A stretch of DNA of 64,000 bases, from contig JAOSKK010000035.1 in the NCBI GenBank assembly GCA_027493615.1, positions 1 to 64,000 on the forward strand. Reading direction: 5' to 3'. Below the pieces are notes generated by a model, which did no database searches, was not told the DNA's origin, and saw only the letters and a list, made by a program, of their open reading frames with translations. Shown here piece after piece: positions 56,626-64,000 of this stretch. The stretch's first letter is position 1, and each line of letters opens with the position of its first letter. The DNA comes from Verrucomicrobiota bacterium. Lineage in GTDB: Bacteria > Verrucomicrobiota > Verrucomicrobiia > Limisphaerales > J093. Position numbers and translations under genes: made by a program.

Positions 56626-57511
56626 ATGGCAACAAAACCCTATTCCGTCTTGCTGGCCGGCCTGATGAGCGGCGTTGCTGTGAGCCTGCTCTGTGTCACG
56701 GCCGCTTTGCTGTGGGACGGGCACTCGCTTCGCCAGCGCCTGCATGCCAGGGCCATCGAGGCCGCCGCACTGCGCTCGCAGCAGGCCGACAGCCGTGCCA
56801 AACTTGACCGCTTCGAGACCGAGCTTGCCGAACTGCGCCGCACCGCCGTCCCCGACGACGCGCCCGAGACCGCGCCCGCCCCCGGCGTGCCCGGATTGTC
56901 CACGGCAACCAGTTGGTTGGCTGGGGTTGGGTCCACTCGCCGCCGTCAGCGAATGACGCTCCAGGTGCGCGTCCCGATCTTCCCGCGCACGTCGTGCTCG
57001 ACACCGCCGCAAACCCCGTCAGCACCGCCACGAACGGCACTCCCGCCCCGTCCGGCGCAACCTCCTATCCGGCTTACGACCGTTGGTGGTACAGCTACAA
57101 CTATGGTCCTTCGTACCTGCTCACCAGTGGTTGGATCGACTGGGGCCCCTATTACACGAACAACTGCCCCCTTACCAACCACCCTTCGCCCCCTCAACGG
57201 CCCGCCCCAGATCCCGCCATGCCAGATCCGATCGCCACTCCGCAAGCCGCGGTCACCGTGCAGACCGCCGCGGTCGCTCCGCCCTCCGCCGCACCGCGCC
57301 CACCCAACCCGCGGCTGTGTCGCGTCGCGTCCCCTGCCGCGCCGGCCATGACCGCCGGCGCTCCGGTCATGTCCCGCCCGGTTCCGGCCACCGCCGGTCC
57401 CGCCACCCCGGTGGCCCGCGCACCCGGGTTCACCCGTACTCCGCCTTCCGCACCATTGGCCAGCCGCGCCGGCACCCCCAGCCCAACCCCACGCCGCTTG
57501 TCCGTCGCTGA
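56626..57511 (+). CDS. Membrane-anchored proline-rich hypothetical protein (frameshifted)
   Basis: ATG 56626 gives MATKPYSVLLAGLMSGVAVS with a transmembrane helix (LLAGLMSGVAVSLLCVTAALL), then a predicted coiled coil (RARAIEAAALRSQQADSRAK-like, LDRFETELAELRRTA). After a frame change near 56910 come aromatic-rich YPAYDRWWYSYNYGPSYLLT and WIDWGPYYTNN, then a long Pro/Ala-rich tail. No family recognised. The end is uncertain because the tail frame runs without a stop into the dehydrogenase; TGA 57509-57511 lies in a third frame. Probably exposed on the periplasmic side. Confidence 0.5.
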
Positions 57512-57527
57512 GAGCCCTGCGTGCCCC

Positions 57528-58456
57528 GTGAACCCCGTTGCCCTGATCACGGGCGCCTCCCGCGGCATCGGCCGTGGCATTGCGCTCGAACTCGCCCGCC
57601 TCGGCTACAACCTCGTGATCAACTTCGCCGGCAACCGTGTCGCGGCCGACCAGACCGCCACCGACTGCCGCACCGCCGCGGCGAGCCATGCTCACACCAT
57701 TCAGGCGGACCCTTACCAGGCCGACATCGCCGTCTCCGCCGATCGCGAGCGCCTGATCGACTTCACCCGCGCTACCTTCCACCGCCTGGACCTGCTCGTG
57801 AACAACGCCGGCGTCGCCCCCTTGGTTCGCGCCGACCTCCTCGACGCCAGTGAAGCCAGTTTCGACCGTCTCATGGCCGTCAATGTCAAAGGTCCTTTCT
57901 TCCTCACCCAACTCGCCGCCCGCTGGATGATCGAACAAGTCCACGACCGCGCCGCGCAGGTGAGGAAGGAGGAAAGGGCGAAGGGCGAAGGGCGAAGGGT
58001 GAAGTCCGAGGTTGGCAGATCAAAGTTGGACGTTGAAAGCTGGACGTTGAACGTCGGAAGCCCGGCGTCCAGCGGCGCCTCTCCCGCGGGCGGCTGGCCA
58101 TCCCCCAAGATTGTCATCGTCTCTTCCATCTCCGCTTACACCGCCTCTGTGAACCGCGGAGATTACTGCGTGTCGAAGGCCGCGCTGGCCATGCTGACCC
58201 CCTCTTCGCCGCCCGCCTGGCCGAGCACGGCATCCAGGTGTTCGAAATCCGCCCCGGCATCATCGCCACCGACATGACGGGCCCGGTCCGCGAGAAGTAC
58301 GACCGTCTCATCGCCGACGGCCTCACGCCCATTGCCCGGTGGGGTCAACCCGCCGACGTGGGCCGCGCCGTCGCGGCCATCGCCCAGGGCCACTTCCCGT
58401 TTAGCACCGGCGAAGTCCTCAACGTGGACGGCGGCTTCCATCTGCGCCGCCTGTAG
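57528..58456 (+). CDS. Short-chain dehydrogenase/reductase (FabG-like) with an internal repeat insertion (frameshifted)
   Basis: Starts at GTG 57528. Motifs: VALITGASRGIGRGIALELA (NAD(P) loop), LDLLVNNAGVAPLVRADLL, FDRLMAVNVKGPFFLTQLAA, KIVIVSSISAYTASVNRGDY CVSKAAL split by one residue class (catalytic Ser, Tyr-x3-Lys), IQVFEIRPGIIATDMTG and GEVLNVDGGFHLRR. It likely reduces a 3-oxoacyl or sugar-like substrate. Between WMIEQVHDRAAQ and PKIVIVSS lies about 48 extra residues (RKEERAKGEGRRVKSEVG...) coded by dispersed repeat C. The frame stays open through it. A missing C in the run 58198-58202 shifts the C-terminal part. The insertion falls before the strand leading to the catalytic Ser, so activity is uncertain. 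Confidence 0.8.
57961..58104. repeat. Dispersed repeat C inserted in the short-chain dehydrogenase gene
   Basis: Contains three GGGCGAA heptamers and one GGGTGAA (57976-58003), then TCAAAGTTGGACGTTGAAAG (58019-58038) and a partly repeated AGCTGGACGTTGAACGTC. The heptamer matches 32850-32877 and the rest matches 56526-56590. The boundaries are placed from where dehydrogenase homology stops and resumes. Confidence 0.7.
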
Positions 58457-58606
58457 TCCGCGTGCCCCTGGCGCCCCGGTTTTCCACCGGTTCCCAGCCC
58501 TTTCCCGGGTTTGCCCGAACCCGCCCTCGACGTCACCCGCCCCGCAGGCGACAACCAGGAGGTCGCGCTCCCCAGCACCGTCGTTGGGGAACACACCACA
58601 CGTCCT

Positions 58607-59350
58607 ATGACAACTTCGAACCCATCCGGCAATCCTCCAGCCGCTTCTCCGTCGACGCCCGACTCGCCGCATCCCAGCGCCTCGCGCCCGCTCGCTGCCC
58701 CGTGCCCGAAATGCGGCGGCGCCGTCCACGAACAGGAACAGGGCTACCAGTGCGCGCAGTGTCAGTGGCTGCTTGCCCGTGTCATTCTCCAGCAAGCCAT
58801 TTCACCTGAGCAAGCCACCCGGCTCCTCGCCGCGGGCAAGACGGAGCTCCTCCACGGCTTTGTCTCGCGCAAGACCGGACGCCCCTTCACCGCGGCGCTT
58901 GTGTTGCGGGAAGGCCGGGCCGCATTCGAGTTCGCCGCCGAGTCGAAACCATCTGCCGCGGACCGCCGAGGGCCGCGCGGCGAACCGGCAGCCCCCGAGC
59001 CGACCGCCGACTTCACGGGTCAAGAACCGCTCGGCAAGTGTCCCCGTTGTGGCAGCCGGGTGTTCGAGACGACCCGGGATTACCGGTGCGAACACCGGTC
59101 GAGCCCGACACGCGCCTGCCCTTTCCAGGCCAGCAAGGTGATTCTCGAACAGTCCGTGTCCCGGGAGCAGATGGTGAAGGTGCTGACCACGGGTCGCAGT
59201 GATCTGCTCCCCCGGTTTGTCTCGCGCAAGTCCGGCCAGCCGTTTGCTGCCTTCCTCGTGATCGACCGCAGCGGCAGGGTGAGCTTCGCCTTTCCAGCCC
59301 GGGACAAGCCGCCGGCGCCTGCAGGGGTCGTGGTCCGTCGCCCTTCCTGA
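58607..59350 (+). CDS. Standalone topoisomerase C-terminal-repeat zinc protein
   Basis: About 247 residues from ATG 58607. Two similar halves each have a zinc ribbon and a Toprim C-terminal-repeat unit: CPKCGGAVHEQEQGYQCAQC, AISPEQATRLLAAGKTELLH, GFVSRKTGRPFTAALVL; and CPRCGSRVFETTRDYRCEHR, SVSREQMVKVLTTGRSDLLP, RFVSRKSGQPFAAFLVIDRS. The F-x-S-K/R-x-G-x-P-F-x-A-x-L-V unit is normally found at the C-terminus of topoisomerase I/III, but no topoisomerase domain is present. It may bind nucleic acid on its own. The frame is intact. Confidence 0.8.
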   Translation: MTTSNPSGNPPAASPSTPDSPHPSASRPLAAPCPKCGGAVHEQEQGYQCAQCQWLLARVILQQAISPEQATRLLAAGKTELLHGFVSRKTGRPFTAALVLREGRAAFEFAAESKPSAADRRGPRGEPAAPEPTADFTGQEPLGKCPRCGSRVFETTRDYRCEHRSSPTRACPFQASKVILEQSVSREQMVKVLTTGRSDLLPRFVSRKSGQPFAAFLVIDRSGRVSFAFPARDKPPAPAGVVVRRPS

Positions 59351-59607
59351 GGCAACGAGGGTCATGATGCGACCAACCGCTTGGCTCTTCGTTCCCTTCG
59401 TTGCCTCCTGTGGGATCGGGTTTCTGCCGCGGGCTGGAGCGCGGAGCTGATGGGTGGAGCACGGATCTCAGAGGCAGGCAATCGTCGCACCAATCGCTGC
59501 AGCCCTCAGCCGCAGGCCGTCTGAGGAGGGGAAGTCGCCGGGGATTCAGTCGCCCGATTCGCTACGGACGCTTTCTCCCGGCGGCTGGAGGCGGGCTCTG
59601 TCGTTGT

Positions 59608-59629
59608 GGTGCGGGCTTCCAGCCTGCCC
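59608..59629. repeat. Dispersed repeat B, copy 2
   Basis: GGTGCGGGCTTCCAGCCTGC plus CC, in the gap between two convergent genes (59351-59647), which holds no gene. Same as copy 1 at 23590 except at the last bases. Confidence 0.75.
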
Positions 59630-59647
59630 CCCATCCCGCGCGACGAG

Positions 59648-60168
59648 TCAGTAATCGTAGAGCCCGCTGTCGCGGCTATACCCACCACCACCGCCTCCGT
59701 AGCCTCCGTAGGCCTCGTCCTCGTCGCCCTCGGGTCCGCCGAGGAAGTCTCCCAAGACATCGCCCATGTCCTCCTCGATCTTCTCCGGGTCCTCCCCTTC
59801 TCGAGGCGTTTGATGGCCACATCCAACTCCTTCGGCACCACCCCGGGCGGCATGAAGTCTTTCATCTTCTTCATCATGTGAGCCATGTGCCGTGGGTTGT
59901 TCTCGTCCATGTGCTCCATGTCCCGTTCGAGCTCGCTCATGGCGCGTTCCATGCGGCCTTCGTCGATGTCTGGCAAGGGCTCCTCATCGCCCGGCCCGGC
60001 TGCGGTGGGCTCGGGCACCCCTTTGGGCAGGGCGAACCGGCTCATCTGCTTGCGCATCTCGCGGTTGCCACATTTCGGGCATTGCGGCAGGTGATCGGGA
60101 TTCACCTTCTTCGAGAGAAAACTGTAGATCACCCGGCACTTCGGGCACGCAAACTCGTAGATCGGCAT
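59648..60168 (-). CDS. FmdB-like zinc-ribbon protein (frameshifted)
   Basis: From ATG 60168: MPIYEFACPKCRVIYSFLSK, then LPQCPKCGNREMRKQMSRFA. Two Cys-x2-Cys pairs form the FmdB-type regulatory zinc ribbon. A charged, Met-rich middle part follows (RMERAMSELERDMEHMDENN, MMKKMKDFMPPG). After restoring a base in the run 59794-59797 the end reads DPEKIEEDMGDVLGDFLGGP and a Gly/Tyr-rich tail ending SGLYDY. The start was chosen because MPIYEF is the invariant opening of the family. The function of the long tail is unknown. Confidence 0.8.
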
Positions 60169-60225
60169 AAACAACTCCCGCTGACGTTCACTTCCGCGGG
60201 AGCATGGAAAGCCTCCGCTCACCCG

Positions 60226-60897
60226 TCAAGCGGCGCGACGACGTTCCAACTCCTGCCGACCGGCTGCGACCTCGGCCTTGGAGAAGTTCCCGGCGGCGAG
60301 TGCTTCCTCGCCGAGCACCTCAAGCCGGCCGTAGAACCCCAATCCCAGCTCGATCACTCCCGCCTTGCCCTCGGGCCCCATCTGCTCGAGCAACCGGAAC
60401 AAGGCGTTCTCGGCGCGGTCAAACTGGCCGTGCTGTTCGTGGAACAGCATCAACGCCGCCTCCGTCCGGGGAGGCAGGACGGCATCCCGAAGCGCTTCGA
60501 GCAGGGCCTCCGGGCTTCGGGGCAAACTCAGGCCACTGGCCGGCGCCTTGGAAATGGGTTCCCAGGACCACCTGCAGAGATTTCAGCCAGCAATCGCGGG
60601 CGAGGTCGGCGTTTCCTTGCCGGCCGCGGTTTGGCCCAGATGATACAGCAGCGCCGCGACCAGCAGGCATTTGTCTCGCACCACCACGGGCGGATCACCC
60701 ATCGCCAACCGCGCGAGAATCTCGCCGTCGGTCAAGGCCAGCACGGAATCAGGACCCAACCCCAGCAACTCGCGCAACGCCAGATCCGCCCGGCGCGCCG
60801 CTGCCTCGTAGTCCGCGGTCCGGATGAACCCGGCGATCTCCGCCAGCCAGAGGAGATATCGTTTGATCCAGCCGATGAGGTAGTCCTCACGTATCAC
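60226..60897 (-). CDS. DUF6483-like helical repeat protein (frameshifted)
   Basis: Likely start GTG 60897 (VIREDYLIGWIKRYLLWLAE). First half: ADYEAAARRADLALRELLGL, GEILARLAMGDPPVVVRDKC, LLVAALLYHLGQTAAGK. After a frame change near 60595: NADLARDCWLKSLQVVLGTH, LPPRTEAALMLFHEQHGQFD, RAENALFRLLEQMGPEGKAG, LGFYGRLEVLGEEALAAGNF. The I-R-E-D-Y opening and the late G-x-F-D/Y-x-A-E-N/D-x-L-F-x-L-L-E motif match DUF6483 proteins as I recall them; their role is unknown. It lies 57 bases from the FmdB-like gene on the same strand but is upstream of it, so the two may be co-transcribed. Confidence 0.65.
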
Positions 60898-60963
60898 GCC
60901 TCGCAGTCTACCCGGCGGGGCCTCGCCGCGCGACCCCGAACCCTCCCTGACTGCTTCCCTCCT

Positions 60964-61040
60964 GCTTGGGGACCGCGCCCGCAACCTTGTTGGGGACCGC
61001 GCCCGCCCGGGCGCTGCGGTGGGCGCCCTCGCCCACCGCC
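60964..61040. repeat. Tandem direct repeat and hairpin
   Basis: TTGGGGACCGCGCCCGC occurs twice in this stretch, about 25 bases apart, followed by a hairpin GGTGGGCG...CGCCCACC near 61018-61037. It lies in the divergent gap before the ECF sigma factor (60898-61247). No gene is seen here. Confidence 0.55.
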
Positions 61041-61247
61041 CTCTCCCGTGCCCCCCTCCGGGCTTCGAGTCGCGTACACCAGACGACTCGACGCCCCCAC
61101 CCCCTTGCCTATATCAGGTGGTCGTCCGCCGAAACTCCGTCTAAGAAACTGTCGGCTCGTGTGTCCTCTTCCGTGAAGCACATGCAAGCGCAGTGCCAGA
61201 AAGCCGCACCGGATGAGGATCCGCGTCGGGCCGACTGAAAACTCGGC

Positions 61248-61799
61248 ATGGCCGTGGCGCCCTCTCCATCCCTCGCTGGTCGGGAACCGGAAACGGTCAC
61301 CGGGCTGTTCGCGACGCTTGAGTCGCCGCTGCTCGGCTACGCCCTGCGTTTGCTGTCCGATGCCGACATGGCTCAAGACGTCGTCCAGGAAGCGTTTCTG
61401 CGGTTGCACGCGCAGTTCGAAGACGTGCGCGAGCCGCGTCGCTGGTTGTTCCGCACCGTCCACAACCTCGCGCTCAACCAACGCCGTCACGACCACCGGA
61501 TTGTCCCGATCACGAGTGGGAACACCGACGCGCCCACTCCCGCCGCGGACCCTCCCGACCCCCAACCGCTGCCGGACGAGCAGCTCGCCCGCTGGGAAGG
61601 CGTGAACCTGGTACGACGGAGCTTGCAGAACCTCGACGCGCGCAGCCGCGAGTTGCTGACCCTCAAGTTCAATGACGACCTCTCGTACAAGGAAATCAGC
61701 GCGCGCACCGGCCTCACCGTGGGCCATGTCGGCTACCTCCTCCATCATGCGCTGAAGGCGCTCGGCGCCGAACTCGCCAAAGCCGGCCTGGTCTCATGA
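61248..61799 (+). CDS. ECF-type RNA polymerase sigma factor
   Basis: 183 residues from ATG 61248: LFATLESPLLGYALRLLSDA, DMAQDVVQEAFLRLHAQFED (region 2.1-2.2), REPRRWLFRTVHNLALNQRR (region 2.4), then a linker and LQNLDARSRELLTLKFNDDL with SYKEISARTGLTVGHVGYLL (region 4 helix-turn-helix). Intact. Its stop overlaps the start of the downstream anti-sigma/VWA gene by four bases (ATGA, 61796-61799), so the regulator and its likely inhibitor are translationally coupled. The regulon is unknown; ECF factors usually control their own operon. Confidence 0.92.
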   Translation: MAVAPSPSLAGREPETVTGLFATLESPLLGYALRLLSDADMAQDVVQEAFLRLHAQFEDVREPRRWLFRTVHNLALNQRRHDHRIVPITSGNTDAPTPAADPPDPQPLPDEQLARWEGVNLVRRSLQNLDARSRELLTLKFNDDLSYKEISARTGLTVGHVGYLLHHALKALGAELAKAGLVS

Positions 61800-64000
61800 A
61801 CCCTGAGCCTCCCCATCTCCCTACCCCCGATCCCGAGGTCCGCCTCACCGCCCTCCTCCTCGGCGAACTCCCGCCCGACGAGGCCGCCGCGGTCCAGCAG
61901 GATCTCACTCGCAACCCCAACTTGCCCGACTCCACGCCCGCCTGGCCCAGACCATCGGGCTCGTCCGCGACGCCGTCCATGATGCCGCCGACCCTGTCCC
62001 GGCGCCGGCTTCGGAGCCGAAACTGGCACCGGAACTGCGCGACTCCCTGCTCGCCAAACTCAAGACCGTTGTCCTGCCGGCCGTTGCCCCGCGCCCGCGG
62101 ACCCGCCACCGCCCCGGCTTCTGGCTGGCGGCTGCGGCGGGAGGGGGCGTCCTTCTGTTCCTAAGCGCCGGTCTGCTGCTGCCTTCCCTCGGGAAGGCCA
62201 AGGCCAAGTCGCAGAGCATCCGTGTGGCTCGGGCCCCGCTGATCGAGACCCTCGGCGAAGTTCCATCCCCCGCTGCCCGGCAGGAGGAAGCGGAGGGCCA
62301 GATCACACTCCGGGACACCGCCGTCGCGCGTCCGGAACGCCTCGGACGGACCTCCCTCGCCACCACGCCAGCGGACAAACCCGTTCCTGAGCGAGTTGTC
62401 AATGGACCCGCTGCAACCGGCCGTTCACCCGACGCCGCCCCTGCCCCTGCCATGGACGTCCGGATGCTCATGCGCTATGGGCTGATGCCCAAGGACGCAA
62501 AGCCTGCTCCCGCCGGTGGTGCGGGCTTCCAACCTGCACCAGGGATCGCTGGCAAAGCCGTGACGCAGCAGGCCCCAACGCAGCCGGTCGCCGGTCAGCA
62601 ACCCGCCCCCGCGGCCAACGCCCTCCAGAACTGGTCCCTCGCCGTCCGTCGACAGACCGAGGCCAGCCGCGAAATCACCGACTTCGATAACGACGGCGCG
62701 GTGGACCGCTTCACCGCCGGCTATGCCATCCAACCTCCGGCTGCCGCGACTCCGCAAGCCGCGGGCACTGCCCGAGGCGCTCCGGTAACGGCCCTGGAAG
62801 CCGACCACGCCTCCCGCGGCGGCCTCGCCGCTGGAGCGTTCGGCGGTTTCGGTGGGGGTTTCGGCGGCGGCGGTGTTGACGGCAGTGGTCTTGGCGGTGG
62901 CAACTTCGGCCGCACGGTCGTTGGCGTTCCTGAACCGGAGCAACTCGGCGTCCTGGCCAAAGCCACCGCACCCAACGGCGTCGTACGAGGAGACGGCTCG
63001 GCACGTGCCTACTTCGCCAACGGGGCCGACAGCACGTTCACCGTCACAAACTGGGCGACCTATGATTTCGACGGGGCAAAGGACGTAAACCTGGGCCAAC
63101 TCGCCCCCACCACCGAGCGTCTCGACCGCAACCTGATCCTGGGCACCCGGCTCGTGCCCACCGAACCCGCAGCCGCCGCCGAAACGCGGGGGCGCACCGC
63201 GTCGCGTCTCCTGGTCGAGCAAGCGCAGATCGAGAGCGTCCGCCGGGACAGCACCGCGATCGCCGCCACGGAGGCCCCTGTGTCCTTCGCCATCCAGGTG
63301 CCCCAGGCCACCGCGAGTGTGCCCGTCCTCGGGGACACCCCTGCGTCGGGCCGCCTGTTCGCCACCAAGGGAATCGCCCTGCCCGACGACTCGACCCAGG
63401 TCACGTCGGCCGACCTCGACAGCCTCGAGCGCGTCGAGAGCAAGGCGAAGTCCGCTTCCGCGGAGCCGGCTCTCGCACCACCCGGTGAACCCGTCGAACC
63501 AGCCGCACTCACGCCGCCACCCACCGTTCCCGCCGAACCCGCCCCTCCCGCCGAGCCGCAACCCGAGGTGCTCACCGCCGACAACCCCTTCTCCACCTTC
63601 TCCCTGAACGTCACCGACGTGGCCTTCAAGCTCGCCGCCGCGAGCCTCGAAGCCGGTCAACTGCCCGCGCCCGGCTCCATCCGCGTCGAGGAGTTCGTCA
63701 ACGCCTTCGACTACCGCGACCCCGAACCCGCCCCCGGCGCGCCGCTCGCCTTCCACTGGGAACGCGCCCGCTACCCCTTCGCCCACAACCGCGACGTCCT
63801 GCGCTTCTCGGTGCAAACCGCCGCCCTCGGCCGCGAGCCCGGCCGCCCGCTCAACCTCGTCCTGCTCCTCGACAACTCCGGCTCGATGGAACGTGCCGAC
63901 CGCGTCGCCATCCTCCGCGAGGCCCTCCGCGTGCTCGCCCGCCAACTCGCCCCTCAGGACCAGATCAGCGTCGTCGCCTTCGCCCGCACCGCCCGGCTCT
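61796..64000 (+). CDS. Anti-sigma-like membrane protein with VWA domain, runs off the window (frameshifted)
   Basis: Starts ATG 61796: DPEVRLTALLLGELPPDEAA and AVQQDLTRNP form an anti-sigma-like N-terminus. After a frame change near 61920 come a membrane helix (FWLAAAAGGGVLLFLSAGLL), a long Pro/Ala/Gly-rich region, then FSTFSLNVTDVAFKLAAASL, GSIRVEEFVNAFDYRDPEPA and the VWA domain with LNLVLLLDNSGSMERADRVA (MIDAS D-x-S-x-S). The F-S-T-F-S-x-x-V-x-x-x-S/A-F and V-R-V-E-E-x-x-N-x-F order is that of YfbK-type VWA proteins. At least 735 residues lie in the window. It probably holds the sigma factor at the membrane. Repeat B lies in frame at 62518-62540. Confidence 0.82.
62518..62540. repeat. Dispersed repeat B, copy inside the VWA gene
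   Basis: GGTGCGGGCTTCCAACCTGC plus ACC, one base different from copy 1 at 23590. It is translated as GAGFQPAP in the low-complexity region, with the frame kept open. Confidence 0.8.

Noticed and set aside
62425..63945. 506-codon minus-strand frame opposite the VWA gene
   Set aside because: Gly/Val-rich antisense frame. The plus strand encodes a recognisable VWA domain with a MIDAS motif.

Overview
The window is high-GC DNA from a bacterium that looks like a member of Verrucomicrobiota or a related PVC-type lineage. The inference rests on gene content, not on a marker gene: a PEP-CTERM surface protein, large secreted LamG/PKD/PD40 beta-rich proteins, an ECF sigma factor beside a Ser/Thr kinase with WD40 repeats, an ECF sigma / anti-sigma / VWA cluster, and many short dispersed palindromic repeats.

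Layout. 1-9.2 kb is badly degraded: a broken ECF sigma factor, and a kinase-WD40-TPR gene with a palindromic repeat sitting inside its kinase domain. 9.2-23.3 kb encodes secreted beta-rich proteins (a BNR-type propeller, an LVIVD propeller, a PEP-CTERM protein, a lectin/PKD relic, a LamG-PD40-HYR-M4 metalloprotease with thrombospondin-3 repeats, a LamG-PD40-LamG paralogue and a beta-helix protein), most of them interrupted by one-base indels. 23.4-25.1 kb is a scrap zone with repeats, a methyltransferase relic, an intact antitoxin/PIN-toxin pair and a transposase relic. 25.1-27.3 kb holds a class III aminotransferase and queE on the minus strand.

27.4-35.1 kb is the most interesting locus: a five-gene operon for a type II DMSO-reductase-family enzyme whose alpha and beta subunits resemble periplasmic nitrite oxidoreductase (NXR). 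Order: a gamma subunit carrying two cytochrome c motifs fused to an ethylbenzene-dehydrogenase-type heme b domain, a TAT-exported molybdopterin alpha subunit, a small acidic protein, an iron-sulfur beta subunit and a TorD-like chaperone. An FNR-like box lies just upstream. 35-44.4 kb holds a DNRLRE protein, a giant beta-helix/CARDB/RHS protein and a companion ORF. 44.5-51.4 kb, on the minus strand, carries a DHOD-like protein, pyruvate:ferredoxin oxidoreductase and leuA. leuA has a complete attenuator: promoter, leader peptide with a Leu-Leu-Leu run, terminator and a matching antiterminator segment. 51.4-64 kb carries a thioesterase, a DedA/YqaA-like protein, CreD, a DUF72 protein, tRNA-Leu(UAA), a short-chain dehydrogenase with repeat DNA inside its coding frame, a standalone topoisomerase C-terminal-repeat protein, an FmdB-like zinc ribbon, a DUF6483-like protein, and an ECF sigma factor translationally coupled to a large anti-sigma/VWA protein that runs off the window.

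Caution: many genes are split by single-base indels, several of them in G or C runs, while the protein sequence on both sides stays conserved. These look mostly like sequencing or assembly errors, so such genes are reported as one reconstructed CDS. The kinase region at 2.5-8.6 kb appears genuinely decayed.
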